From assembly GCA_023663905.1 (NCBI GenBank), contig JAMPGO010000001.1, forward strand, positions 674,104-738,103: 64,000 nt of DNA, in the 5' to 3' direction. The notes beneath the pieces were generated by a model, which saw nothing but the letters and a program-made list of their open reading frames with translations, did not search any database and was not told where the DNA came from. The position numbers and the translations under genes were made by a program. This stretch comes from Ruminococcus flavefaciens. GTDB lineage: Bacteria; Bacillota; Clostridia; Oscillospirales; Ruminococcaceae. Numbering within the stretch: the first letter of the stretch is position 1; the number at the start of each line of letters is the position of its first letter. This document shows, one piece after another, positions 28,096-38,520 of the stretch.

Positions 28096-29364
28096 CTATT
28101 TATGGTAATTATTTAGGTATTCGCTTGCTAAATAAAGTGAACCGCATATAACAACTATGCCGTTGTTTTCGATTGCGAGTGCTGTTGCCTTTTCGACAGC
28201 TTCCGAAAGTGAACGGCAGGCTTCATTGAATGCGCATTCTCCTGCGAGTTCAGCCAGTTTTTGCGCAGATACGGCATTTGGTGCGAAGTCGTCAACCGTG
28301 AATATCTTTTCGGAATACCTTGCAATCGAGTAAACACCGTACTCATAATCCTTTGTATCGACCATTCCCATAACGGTATAAATATTTTTATTCTCATAAA
28401 CTGCGAAATTCCGCAGAACCGCTTCAAGATTTTCGATTCCTGCGGGATTGTGACCGCCGTCAACGATAACAGGCGGATTTCCTGCGATATACTGACATCT
28501 CGCCTTGACCTGCGTAGTCTCAACGGATTTTTTTATATCCTCGTCGGAGATTTCAAAACCCTTTTTTCTGAGATATTCACAAGCCTCAATAGCCGTAACA
28601 GCATTCATAGGCTGATAAAATCCGAACATAGCTGGTTTATACTGGATTTCTTTGTAAGTGAATGAATTGTCTGGTGCTGAAAAACAGGTTTTAAAATCCT
28701 TGTTTTCAGGGGTTATAAATTCGGCATTCTTTTCATTTGCGACTTTTTTAACAAGATATTTTACATTATGCTTGTTGCCGAGTGAAAGAATAACAGCTGA
28801 ATTTTTCTTGATGATACCTGCTTTCTGCTGTGCGATTTTCTCAACAGTATCGCCGAGAATTGCCGTGTGGTCGAGGGAAATTGAAGTTATAACGGACAGC
28901 AAGGGCGGTTCAATTACGTTCGTGCAGTCAAGAAGTCCGCCTATACCGCATTCCAGCACGACTATATCGCACTCCTCACGGACGTACCACAGAAAAGCCA
29001 CTGCCATTGTTATTTCAAACTGCGAATAGGGCTGACCGTCAATCCTCTGCTTAACGGATTCGCATATCCCGCAGAACGACTTTTCATCGATTTCCCTGCC
29101 GTTTATGCGGATTCTGTCGGTATAGCGGAGTACGAACGGCGATGTGAACTGCCCGACCTTATAGCCCGAATAAATCAGCGCATTCGAGATATACTCAACA
29201 ACCGAGCCTTTGCCGTTCGTACCTGCAATATGCACGAATTTCAGCTTCTTTTCGGGATTTCCGATGAGGCGCATAAGATTTTCCGCACGTGACAAATCCG
29301 TAACAGGCTTGCCCGATTTGCTGTATGAATTAACAAAATCCATACACTCGTCAAAAGTCATCAT
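28096..29364 (-). CDS. folC: Folylpolyglutamate synthase / dihydrofolate synthase
   Basis: A 422-residue Mur-ligase-like enzyme that adds glutamate to folates. The P-loop GTNGKGSV is near residues 48-55, with YTDRIRING and SLDHTAILGDT following; the C-terminal domain has VDGGHNPAG. It is the last gene of the long string that begins at valS; its ATG overlaps the SDR stop (ATGA). The valS-folC link is common in Firmicutes, here interrupted by several small genes. Confidence 0.95.
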   Translation of the reverse strand: MMTFDECMDFVNSYSKSGKPVTDLSRAENLMRLIGNPEKKLKFVHIAGTNGKGSVVEYISNALIYSGYKVGQFTSPFVLRYTDRIRINGREIDEKSFCGICESVKQRIDGQPYSQFEITMAVAFLWYVREECDIVVLECGIGGLLDCTNVIEPPLLSVITSISLDHTAILGDTVEKIAQQKAGIIKKNSAVILSLGNKHNVKYLVKKVANEKNAEFITPENKDFKTCFSAPDNSFTYKEIQYKPAMFGFYQPMNAVTAIEACEYLRKKGFEISDEDIKKSVETTQVKARCQYIAGNPPVIVDGGHNPAGIENLEAVLRNFAVYENKNIYTVMGMVDTKDYEYGVYSIARYSEKIFTVDDFAPNAVSAQKLAELAGECAFNEACRSLSEAVEKATALAIENNGIVVICGSLYLASEYLNNYHK

Positions 29365-30107
29365 AAGTACGGACTCTCCTGCATTTCAGCCTTTGTGACA
29401 GCTTCCGCCAGAGACATACCCCTGAAGTCCTGTGCGTTGAAGTATCTGCCCTGCTTTTTATCAGCCACGAATGCGCCGACAAGAAGTCCCGGGATTGCGG
29501 TTTCAGGCTCAAAATAGGCATTTTCTCCGCCCATATCGGTCTTGCACCACGCAGGGTTCGTCAGGCTTATAACAACGTCCGTGCCGATAAAAGCGTGGGC
29601 GAAATCCCTTGTAACCTTGTCAAGTCCTGCTTTGCTTGCGGAATACGGTCCTTGCTGAGGTTCAAGATTTATATCGCTCGATGTGTTGATAATCCTGCCG
29701 AAGCCACGCTCCGCCATACCCTTTGCAAAATGATAGCAAATCATCATCGGGGCGATTGTGTTAATCCTGAAGCTTGTCTCGTACTCTTCATACGGAGTTT
29801 CAAGAAAATTCGTTCTGTAGGTCGTCTGCAATCCTGCATTGTTGAAGATTATATCAGGCTGAATGCCCTTTTCGTCGATTTCGGCAAGCATAGCTTCAAG
29901 CTGTGCCATATCGGACAATTCCGCCTGTACTGTATACGCTTCAACTCCGCAAGCCCTTACTTCATCAAGCACAGCCTGACAGTGAGCGTTGCTTCTGCTG
30001 TGGAGTATGAGATTACAGCCCTGCTCCGCCATTGCTCTCGCAATAAGCCTGCCCAGCCCTCTGCTCGCACCTGTTATCAGCGCCCATTTTCCTCTTACGT
30101 CAATCAT
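29361..30107 (-). CDS. SDR-family oxidoreductase
   Basis: A 248-residue short-chain dehydrogenase/reductase. The nucleotide loop TGASRGLGR is at 14-22, NNAG follows, and the catalytic Ser/Tyr/Lys are in NTSSD and YSASK. The substrate is unknown; FabG-like acyl or sugar/alcohol reduction are both possible. The RBS is AAGGAG. It ends with a four-base overlap into folC. Confidence 0.88.
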   Translation of the reverse strand: MIDVRGKWALITGASRGLGRLIARAMAEQGCNLILHSRSNAHCQAVLDEVRACGVEAYTVQAELSDMAQLEAMLAEIDEKGIQPDIIFNNAGLQTTYRTNFLETPYEEYETSFRINTIAPMMICYHFAKGMAERGFGRIINTSSDINLEPQQGPYSASKAGLDKVTRDFAHAFIGTDVVISLTNPAWCKTDMGGENAYFEPETAIPGLLVGAFVADKKQGRYFNAQDFRGMSLAEAVTKAEMQESPYL

Positions 30108-30116
30108 AACCGCTCC

Positions 30117-30401
30117 TTAATACTCGTAGTCAATGCAGGCTCTGTCGGTCTTGATTTCGCCGATAAATGCGCCGAACTCTTTATGAACGGGGTGAACCTG
30201 ATAAGCGTTAAGGTCATCGATATTTTCGAAATCGCAGAGAAGAGCGACGGTGTAGTTGCTGTCGGGCGCTTCTGCGGAATTGATTACAACCTCGCCCTTT
30301 TTCAGCTCGCTGACATTCTCGATTACCTTGTTAAAGCGCTCCTTTACCTCTTCTGCCCTGCTTACGTCCGCAAGCCTGAACATTACTATATGCTTAATCA
30401 T
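30117..30401 (-). CDS. Dabb (stress-responsive A/B barrel) domain protein
   Basis: A 94-residue protein with the Dabb fold: IKHIVMFRLADVS at the N-terminus, VALLCDFENIDDLNAYQVHPVHKEF in the middle. Such dimeric alpha/beta barrels are small enzymes or heme- or stress-related proteins; the role here is unknown. The RBS is AGGAGG, and the SDR gene follows after nine bases. Confidence 0.85.
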   Translation of the reverse strand: MIKHIVMFRLADVSRAEEVKERFNKVIENVSELKKGEVVINSAEAPDSNYTVALLCDFENIDDLNAYQVHPVHKEFGAFIGEIKTDRACIDYEY

Positions 30402-30413
30402 TTAAAAAACCTC

Positions 30414-30749
30414 CTATAAATCAAATTCTATGTAAGTTTTACTTTCAATTGCCCTGTTAATCATTTCAATTAACTTTTTTATCTCATTACCACAACCGAA
30501 ACAGTTCAATTCATCGATAAGTTCATCATACCTGCAATAAAGATACTGGTACATTATCAGTTCTTCTTCATATTCGTATATTGAAACATCGAATTTTACA
30601 TTCAGATACTCAAAAACATTGCAGTCCCATAGTGCCTGAAATTCGTCGTCTGACAGTCGCCATTCATAAATGTCCGCTGTTTCGTCGCCGTACCAGTCCT
30701 GCTTCATATCCTCAGCAGTTTTCGGGACGTATATAAATCGTCTGTGCAT
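30414..30749 (-). CDS. Small acidic protein, tandem paralogue B
   Basis: A 111-residue protein that I do not recognise. It begins MHRRFIYVPKTAEDMKQDWYG and is strongly acidic, rich in Trp, Tyr and Cys. It is roughly half identical to the gene directly upstream, which has the same length. No membrane segment or signal peptide is present. The size, acidity and tandem duplication are like immunity proteins of contact toxins, but no toxin is nearby, so this is only a possibility. The RBS is AGGAGG. Confidence 0.7.
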   Translation of the reverse strand: MHRRFIYVPKTAEDMKQDWYGDETADIYEWRLSDDEFQALWDCNVFEYLNVKFDVSIYEYEEELIMYQYLYCRYDELIDELNCFGCGNEIKKLIEMINRAIESKTYIEFDL

Positions 30750-31085
30750 TTATATCAATAAGCCTCCTATGTAAGTACGGCATTCAATCGCCCTGTCAAT
30801 CATCTCAACCAGCTTTTCTGTTTCGCTCCTGCAATCGTATTCCTCAAGGCTTTCGATGATTGTATTGTATTCCAGACAAAGATACTGATACATAATACGG
30901 TCTTCACGGTCGTTTATAAACTCCTCAAATAGTTCATTGAAAAAATCAAAAACTTCGCAGTCCCATAATGCGTTCCACTCATCATCCGACAGTTCCCATT
31001 CATAAACATCCGGTACTTCCTTGCCGTACCAGTCAGCTTTCATATCAGCAACCGTTTTAGGAACATATATAAATCGTCTGTGCAT
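30750..31085 (-). CDS. Small acidic protein, tandem paralogue A
   Basis: A 111-residue protein starting MHRRFIYVPKTVADMKADWYG, the partner of the following duplicate. Shared landmarks are YEWxLSDDExxALWDC, IMYQYL and IxRAIExxTYI. The end abuts the next gene. Both copies keep intact frames, so both are probably expressed. Function unknown. Confidence 0.7.
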   Translation of the reverse strand: MHRRFIYVPKTVADMKADWYGKEVPDVYEWELSDDEWNALWDCEVFDFFNELFEEFINDREDRIMYQYLCLEYNTIIESLEEYDCRSETEKLVEMIDRAIECRTYIGGLLI

Positions 31086-31095
31086 TTTAATACCC

Positions 31096-31620
31096 TCAAT
31101 CCAGTTTCATTCTGTAGACTTTGCACCTGAAAGTCTTACTGCCGTCAAATTTCGTATATTCTGAATAGCCCTCAAAGACAAGTCCGCATTTCTCTATAAC
31201 ACGACCCGAAGCAATATTATCAACAGCGTGTTCGGCAACAAATTCCTTTGCGTTGTGATTTTCGATAACATATTTAATCATACGCTTTGCAAGTTCTGTG
31301 GCGTAGCCACGTCCCCAGCAGTCGTATCTGAGATTATAGCCAAAACTCCACGCATTTTCAGCAGTTCTGAATCTTATACTGCCTGAACCGATAAGTTTTC
31401 TGTCGGATTTGCGTACAAATCCCCATACGTATTCGTTTTCAAGACTTTCGAGCGACTTCAGCCATTCTTCTGTAACTTCAATATTTTTATGGCACGGATA
31501 AATCATATATTCCGCAACACGTTCGTCGCCTGTCCATTCAAATACGTTTTCTGCATCATCAACTGTAAGCGGACGGAGAATAAATCTGTCTGTTTCAATT
31601 GTAGGAATGTCAAATATCAT
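31096..31620 (-). CDS. GNAT-family N-acetyltransferase (RimJ/RimL type)
   Basis: A 174-residue acetyltransferase with TDRFILRPLTVDDAENVFEW at the N-terminus and the acetyl-CoA site around CWGRGYATELAKRMIKYV and AVDNIASGRVIEKCGLVFEG. Homologues acetylate protein N-termini or small molecules; the target is unknown. It starts with a weak Shine-Dalgarno sequence (CAGGTGA) four bases after the MmcQ-like gene. Confidence 0.88.
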   Translation of the reverse strand: MIFDIPTIETDRFILRPLTVDDAENVFEWTGDERVAEYMIYPCHKNIEVTEEWLKSLESLENEYVWGFVRKSDRKLIGSGSIRFRTAENAWSFGYNLRYDCWGRGYATELAKRMIKYVIENHNAKEFVAEHAVDNIASGRVIEKCGLVFEGYSEYTKFDGSKTFRCKVYRMKLD

Positions 31621-31624
31621 AAAA

Positions 31625-31978
31625 TCACCTGTTCACTATATTATAGCTCTCGTCAATAATATTGCAGAGTATCCTGAAATCAACGCTGTCATCAAGGATT
31701 ATTGAAATCCAGTGCTTCTTGTTCATATGGTATCCCGGAAAAGCCCTGCCCTCTGCGAGCAGGAACTCTCTTGTATCGGGATTGCATTTCAGGTTGATGA
31801 CATCGGCAACAGTATTATCGCTGTAGCCGAATGCGGACTTTTTCACCTGCAAAACAGCGCCGTACCACTTCTTGTTCCGTGGATTCCGCAGAACGAACGT
31901 TTCAGGAGTTTTCTGCCACAGATACTCGGGTTCTGTGGCATACTTCTCCTTTGCATAGGCAATAACCCTGTCCCGCAT
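31625..31978 (-). CDS. MmcQ/YjbR-family protein
   Basis: A 117-residue protein of the MmcQ/YjbR fold (CyaY-like), recognised by LRNPRNKKWYGAVLQV, INLKCNPDTREFL and FPGYHMNKKHWISIIL. Members are called DNA-binding, but the function is not established. The ATG overlaps the valS stop (TAATG). Confidence 0.88.
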   Translation of the reverse strand: MRDRVIAYAKEKYATEPEYLWQKTPETFVLRNPRNKKWYGAVLQVKKSAFGYSDNTVADVINLKCNPDTREFLLAEGRAFPGYHMNKKHWISIILDDSVDFRILCNIIDESYNIVNR

Positions 31979-34599
31979 TACTTCCTGAATGCCTCAAGGG
32001 ACTGGTTAATCTTAGCCATTTTCTCTTCCGCAACCGCAAGCTTAGCCTTTTCAGCCTCAATAAGCTTCTCGGGTGCTTTAGCAATAAATCCCTGATTATT
32101 CAGCTTATTGCTCAGGAAATCAATATCCTTCTGAACCTTCGCCTTCTCCTTTTCGAGACGTGCAGTCTCCTTTTCCTTGTCAACAAGCTCGTCCATAGGA
32201 ATAAATATTCTTGCGCTGTCCGTTACTGCATTTGCGCAGTTATCGTGCTGGAGCGCATTTCCTGCCTCAACCGACGAAGCGGAAGCAAGCTTTTCAAAGA
32301 ATACCGCACATCCTGTGAATAATTCAGGCTCGTCAGTCTCAATAAGAAGCTTTGCTTTAACCGACGGCGGTACGTTCATTTCAGTACGTGTGTTTCTGAC
32401 TGCCTTGATTGCGGAAATAATCTTCTCAAAAGACTTTTCTTCTGCGGAATAGTCAATGCTGTCGTCGTAAACAGGGTAGCTTTCGAGGATAATCATCGAC
32501 TTCTCATTCGTGAGTACCTGCCATATTTCCTCTGTGATGAACGGCATAAACGGGTGCAGAAGCTTAAGCATACCCTGCATAGCCCATACAAGCACAGCCT
32601 GCGCCTTTGCCTTTGATTCTCCTCCTGCCTGAATGCGTGGCTTGGTAAGCTCGATGTACCAGTCGCAGTAAACGTCCCATATGAAGTCGTAGATTTTCTG
32701 CGAAGCAACTCCAAGCTCAAACTTATCAAGATTCTCGTTGACTTCCTTTGCGAGCCTGTTGAATTTGTTGACAAGCCATTTGTCCTCCAGTTCAAGCTCA
32801 TCGGGCAAGCCGTTAAACTCGAAATCTTCGGGCAGATTCATCATTATAAAGCGTGAGGCATTCCACAGCTTGTTTGCAAAGTTTCGAGCGGATTTAACCT
32901 TGTCGTCGATATAGCGCATATCGTTTCCGGGCGAGTTGCCTGTTGCAAGCATAAACCTGAGTGCGTCAGCGCCGTATTCGTTGATTACTTCAAGCGGGTC
33001 AATTCCGTTGCCGAGCGATTTCGACATCTTGCGACCTTCGGAATCACGGACAAGACCGTGAATCAGGACGGTATTGAACGGCACTTTGCCCATATTTTCA
33101 AGACCGCTGAACATCATTCTTATTACCCAGAAGAAGATTATATCATAGCCTGTTACGAGCGTGTTTGTGGGATAAAAATAATCCAAATCCTCTGTTTTTT
33201 CAGGGAAGCCGAGCGTTGAGAACGGCCAGAGAGCCGAGCTGAACCAAGTATCGAGCGTGTCGGGGTCTTGTCTCATAGGCTTTCCGCACTTCGGACATAC
33301 CGCACTGCTCTCTTTTGTTACAGTCATCTCACCGCACTCGTCGCAGTAAAATGCGGGTATCTGATGTCCCCACCATATCTGTCGGGAAATGCACCAGTCA
33401 CGGATGTTGTCAAGCCAGTGGAAATAGATTTTGTCAAATCTCTCGGGAACGAATTTAGTCTCGCCGTTCTTTACTGCGTCAATTGCAGGCTGAGCGAGAG
33501 GCTTCATCTTAACGAACCACTGTGTTGATACTTTAGGCTCAACAGTAGTGCCACAGCGATAGCAAGTGCCGACATTGTGGCTGTATTCCTCGATTTCAAC
33601 AAGCGCACCCTCTGCTTCCAAATCCTCGACAATAGCCTTGCGTGCCTCATATCTGTCCATTCCCGCATACTTCGGATAATCGTCGGTAATCGTTGCGTCG
33701 TCGTTCATAACGTTGATTACGGGAAGATTATGGCGCAGACCGACTTCAAAGTCGTTCGGGTCGTGTGCAGGAGTTATTTTTACAACACCTGTTCCGAAAT
33801 CCATTTCAACGTAATCGTCTGCAACAATCGGGATTTCACGATGAACGAGAGGCAGGATAACGGTTTTGCCGACGAGGTTCTTATAGCGTTCATCGGCAGG
33901 ATTTACGGCAACAGCAGTATCGCCGAGAAGAGTTTCGGGACGTGTGGTTGCAAGCTCAAGATAGTCGTCCGTATCCTTGATTTTATAGCGCAAGTGCCAA
34001 AAGTGACCTGCCTGCTCCTCGAATGTAACTTCTGCGTCGGACAGCGATGTCTTGCACTTCGGACACCAGTTGATTATGCGCTCGCCACGATAAATCAGAC
34101 CCTTTTCATAATATCTGACAAAAACGTCCTTGACAGCCTTTGAACAGCCCTCGTCCATAGTGAATCGCTCTCTTGACCAGTCGCAGGAAGAACCGAGCTT
34201 TTTGAGCTGTTCGACAATGCGACCGCCGTACTGCTTCTTCCATTCCCAGGCTCGCTTCATAAAGCCGTCTCTGCCCAAATCCTCTTTGGAAATGCCCTCT
34301 TTGCGCATAGCTTCGACGATTTTTGCTTCTGTTGCGATTGCAGCGTGGTCTGTTCCGGGAAGCCAGAGTGCGGAATAACCGCTCATTCTCTTCCAGCGGA
34401 TAAGAATATCCTGCAACGTCTCATCGAGTGCGTGACCCATATGGAGCTGTCCCGTGATGTTCGGAGGCGGAATAACTATAGTATACGGTGTTTTCTTGGG
34501 GTCGGCTTCTGCACGGAAACAGCCCTTGTCGTTCCAGGCAGAATAGATTCTGTCCTCAAAGTCTTTCGGATTATATGCCTTTGCAAGTTCCTTTGCCAT
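31978..34599 (-). CDS. valS: Valyl-tRNA synthetase
   Basis: An 873-residue class I synthetase that charges tRNA-Val. The HIGH motif appears as HMGH in PPNITGQLHMGHALDE, the editing (CP1) domain lies in the middle (TTRPETLLGDTAVAV), two zinc-type CxxC pairs lie near CDECGEMT/CPKCGKP, KMSKS is in GRKMSKSLGNG and the C-terminus is the usual coiled coil. AAGGAG precedes the ATG. No T-box is found upstream despite this being common in Firmicutes valS genes. Confidence 0.98.
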   Translation of the reverse strand: MAKELAKAYNPKDFEDRIYSAWNDKGCFRAEADPKKTPYTIVIPPPNITGQLHMGHALDETLQDILIRWKRMSGYSALWLPGTDHAAIATEAKIVEAMRKEGISKEDLGRDGFMKRAWEWKKQYGGRIVEQLKKLGSSCDWSRERFTMDEGCSKAVKDVFVRYYEKGLIYRGERIINWCPKCKTSLSDAEVTFEEQAGHFWHLRYKIKDTDDYLELATTRPETLLGDTAVAVNPADERYKNLVGKTVILPLVHREIPIVADDYVEMDFGTGVVKITPAHDPNDFEVGLRHNLPVINVMNDDATITDDYPKYAGMDRYEARKAIVEDLEAEGALVEIEEYSHNVGTCYRCGTTVEPKVSTQWFVKMKPLAQPAIDAVKNGETKFVPERFDKIYFHWLDNIRDWCISRQIWWGHQIPAFYCDECGEMTVTKESSAVCPKCGKPMRQDPDTLDTWFSSALWPFSTLGFPEKTEDLDYFYPTNTLVTGYDIIFFWVIRMMFSGLENMGKVPFNTVLIHGLVRDSEGRKMSKSLGNGIDPLEVINEYGADALRFMLATGNSPGNDMRYIDDKVKSARNFANKLWNASRFIMMNLPEDFEFNGLPDELELEDKWLVNKFNRLAKEVNENLDKFELGVASQKIYDFIWDVYCDWYIELTKPRIQAGGESKAKAQAVLVWAMQGMLKLLHPFMPFITEEIWQVLTNEKSMIILESYPVYDDSIDYSAEEKSFEKIISAIKAVRNTRTEMNVPPSVKAKLLIETDEPELFTGCAVFFEKLASASSVEAGNALQHDNCANAVTDSARIFIPMDELVDKEKETARLEKEKAKVQKDIDFLSNKLNNQGFIAKAPEKLIEAEKAKLAVAEEKMAKINQSLEAFRK

Positions 34600-34632
34600 T
34601 TTATCTACTCCTTTGGTTATATATATGCTATA

Positions 34633-34661
34633 ATTATACTACAACAGAACGGATTTGTCAA
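34633..34661 (-). promoter_or_regulatory. Sigma-A promoter of valS
   Basis: Minus strand TTGACA, 17 bases, TATAAT (full consensus), about 35 bases before the ATG; this leaves no room for a T-box leader in transcripts that begin here. Confidence 0.9.
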
Positions 34662-34664
34662 TTG

Positions 34665-34712
34665 CTAATCATAATAAAAATCACAGTCCCTGAAATTGAG
34701 AACGGTTCTCAT
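34665..34712 (-). CDS. Possible 15-codon mini-gene upstream of valS
   Basis: The ORF reads MRTVLNFRDCDFYYD and follows a perfect AAAGGAGGTGAT, but nothing else shows that it is translated. A -35/-10-like pair on the minus strand inside the repeat loop (TTGAAA, 17 bases, TATATA at about 34743-34771) could drive it. It lacks the run of Val/Leu codons expected of an attenuator leader peptide. It may be a mini-peptide or a chance Shine-Dalgarno sequence. Confidence 0.3.
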   Translation of the reverse strand: MRTVLNFRDCDFYYD

Positions 34713-34726
34713 ATCACCTCCTTTCC

Positions 34727-34829
34727 TGTGATAAGTGTGATAAATATATACTCATTATAAAAACCTTTTTCAAAAAATTTTTTTATAATACTTTATAGAA
34801 AACGGCGTTTATTTATCACACTTATCACA
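34727..34829. repeat. Nested inverted repeat with tandem GTGATAA elements
   Basis: Outer arms 34727-34746 and 34810-34829 are perfect 20-base reverse complements. Each arm contains two GTGATAA copies at a nine-base period, and the right arm has a partial third. Inside lie a second pair of arms, ATTATAAAAA (34754-34763) and TTTTTATAAT (34780-34789). The region could be an operator pair, a large hairpin in RNA or a small non-autonomous element. It accounts for most of the 325-base gap 34600-34924, together with the valS promoter and the mini-ORF. Confidence 0.75.
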
Positions 34830-34891
34830 CTTATTCTTTATTTAAAGAAATATTTATGCTGACAGCACAAGACAGGCTGTTTGTTATATGC

Positions 34892-34897
34892 TATAAT
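34892..34897 (+). promoter_or_regulatory. Candidate -10 box for the 95-residue protein gene
   Basis: TATAAT lies 28 bases before the ATG at 34925, with an imperfect AAGACA 17 bases upstream. Confidence 0.5.
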
Positions 34898-34924
34898 AAA
34901 AAAACAGATTACAGGAGGGTTTTT

Positions 34925-35212
34925 ATGAACATTTTCAGGAAGATTTTCAGGACAAGAGCTAACAGGTGCTTTGATGTCATAGAGGCAAGAAGCTGTAAGC
35001 GCAACCCGACCAAATTCGACAGGCTTATGACTGCCCTGCCTCTCCAGTATGCTATGATGTCCGACGACCATACACCCGAACACGCTCGTGACTGCAACGT
35101 CAGGACTTTTATAAACTGCCTCAACAACGGTCAGATTACGGAGGAAGAATTTGATACGCTCGTTGATAAAAATCTTACGACTTACAATAAAATCGCAGGA
35201 AACAGCAACTGA
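34925..35212 (+). CDS. Small conserved-looking protein of unknown function
   Basis: A 95-residue basic-then-acidic protein beginning MNIFRKIFRTRANRCFD. AGGAGG lies just before the ATG at 34925; an ATG 23 codons upstream in frame lies before the promoter and is not used here. The C-terminal half (NGQITEEEFDTLVDKNL) is helical and looks like an EF-hand-free helical pair. No domain recognised. It converges on sigK with eight bases between stops. Confidence 0.65.
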   Translation: MNIFRKIFRTRANRCFDVIEARSCKRNPTKFDRLMTALPLQYAMMSDDHTPEHARDCNVRTFINCLNNGQITEEEFDTLVDKNLTTYNKIAGNSN

Positions 35213-35220
35213 ACGCACCG

Positions 35221-35904
35221 CTATATGCCCTCGGAATCGTACATCGCCCGAAGCCTGCCTATTGCCTTCTTCTCAATCCGAGAGACATAGGAGCGGGATA
35301 TGCCCAGCTTTTTCGCCGTCTCGCTCTGGGTATGCGGTCTGCCCGAATAAAGCCCGTAGCGGTATACGATAATCTCAAGCTCACGAGGTTCAAGACTGCT
35401 CTCCAGAAATTTATACAGCTGTCTCGAACGGATGTTCAGCTCAACCTGCTCGTGTATGTCAGTGCCGTCGTCTATCATATCAATCAACGTCATCGCATTG
35501 CCGTCCTTGTCGGTCTCGACAGGCTCGTTTATATAAATATCCCCTGCCGATTTCCTGAGCGCACGGAAATTCATAAGAATCTCGTTTTCAATGCACCTGC
35601 TCGCATATGTCGCAAATTTTGCGCCCTTCTGATAATCAAACGTCGAGACGGCTTTGATAAGCCCGACAGTGCCTATCGAAATAAGCTCATCCTGCTCCGA
35701 AGCCGACGTTGAATACTTCTTGACAATATGGGCGACAAGACGGAGATTATGTTCAATCAGCCTGTTTCTTGCCGATTTATCGCCCTGCGCCATTCTCCTG
35801 AAACACTCTTCTTCCTCGTCCTTCGGCAAAGGCTTCGGAAATACATTGCCGTTGTCAACGTGAAGCACAAAGAAAAGCAGATTTTTCAATATTTCCCACA
35901 ACAT
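35221..35904 (-). CDS. sigK: Sporulation sigma factor SigK (uninterrupted)
   Basis: A 227-residue sigma-70 factor. The first 20-25 residues (LWEILKNLLFFVLHV) are hydrophobic, like the SigK/SigE pro-sequence that tethers the precursor to the membrane. NVFPKPLPKDEEEECFRRMAQGD, LIEHNLRLVAHIVKKY, ELISIGTVGLIKAVSTFD and the C-terminal KKLGISRSYVSRIEKKA match the mother-cell sigma K. The ATG at 35904 follows GAGGTGAT. The gene is continuous, with no skin-like insertion. SigE is an alternative, but the pro-peptide and FPxPL motif favour SigK. Confidence 0.85.
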   Translation of the reverse strand: MLWEILKNLLFFVLHVDNGNVFPKPLPKDEEEECFRRMAQGDKSARNRLIEHNLRLVAHIVKKYSTSASEQDELISIGTVGLIKAVSTFDYQKGAKFATYASRCIENEILMNFRALRKSAGDIYINEPVETDKDGNAMTLIDMIDDGTDIHEQVELNIRSRQLYKFLESSLEPRELEIIVYRYGLYSGRPHTQSETAKKLGISRSYVSRIEKKAIGRLRAMYDSEGI

Positions 35905-35963
35905 ATATATCACCTCGGAATTATTATATTCCGCACTGCCTGACCGATATTATTGATTTGTTA

Positions 35964-38011
<2,048 letters not shown>

Positions 38012-38016
38012 AAAAA

Positions 38017-38046
38017 TGCCGGAGCGAAAAACTCCGGCTGTTTTTG
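38017..38046. terminator. Bidirectional terminator between ligA and the TM2 cluster
   Basis: Stem GCCGGAG / CTCCGGC with a CGAAAAA loop; T tracts follow on both strands. Confidence 0.9.
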
Positions 38047-38053
38047 TATTAAA

Positions 38054-38494
38054 TTAATCAACGAGAGGATTGCCGTTAGCGTCGGTGGTAATCTTTCCGC
38101 AGAGAATCATAATTCCCTCGATGATACCCCACCAAGCGCCTATACCGCAGGTGCAGAGCGTAACGATAATCTGAATGATACCTCTCTTTGTGTTGCCGAG
38201 ATAGAAGTTATGTACACCCCATCCGCCGAGGAATATTCCGAGAAGTCCGGCAGCCATTTTTGACTTGGGCGCAGATGATGTTGATGACGAATATGAAGAT
38301 GAAGATGACGAACCGTCGAGAACTTCAACAGTGCCGTTAAGAGACTGACCGCAGGCAATGCAGACAGATGAGCCGGGTGTTACGGATGTTCCGCAGTTAG
38401 GGCAGTTGTTTGAACCCTCTCCAACAGGTGTTCCGCAGTTTGTGCAGACGGAATCGCCGTCGCTTAAATTACTTCCACAATTTTTACAATACAT
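38054..38494 (-). CDS. Zinc-ribbon/TM2 membrane protein (copy 4 of cluster)
   Basis: A 146-residue protein. It has repeated zinc-ribbon units (CxNCG...CTNCG, CPNCG, CIACG), a Ser-rich linker and a TM2 domain of two hydrophobic hairpin helices with the signature AAGLLGIFLGGWGVHNFYLGN. TM2 proteins of bacteria are uncharacterised. It is the last of four tandem paralogues transcribed from one promoter at 39.9 kb. The RBS is GGAGG. Confidence 0.88.
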   Translation of the reverse strand: MYCKNCGSNLSDGDSVCTNCGTPVGEGSNNCPNCGTSVTPGSSVCIACGQSLNGTVEVLDGSSSSSSYSSSTSSAPKSKMAAGLLGIFLGGWGVHNFYLGNTKRGIIQIIVTLCTCGIGAWWGIIEGIMILCGKITTDANGNPLVD

Positions 38495-38520
38495 AATATA
38501 CCTCCAAATATATAAATACT

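Noticed and set aside
34695-34711. Palindrome GAGAACGGTTCTC as a LexA box
   Set aside because: The Gram-positive LexA box needs GAAC-N4-GTTC; here the half-sites are one base apart.
34728-34828. GTGATAA repeats as DnaA boxes or an origin
   Set aside because: TTATCACAC differs from the DnaA consensus TTATCCACA at the key positions, and no dnaA, dnaN or gyr genes are near.
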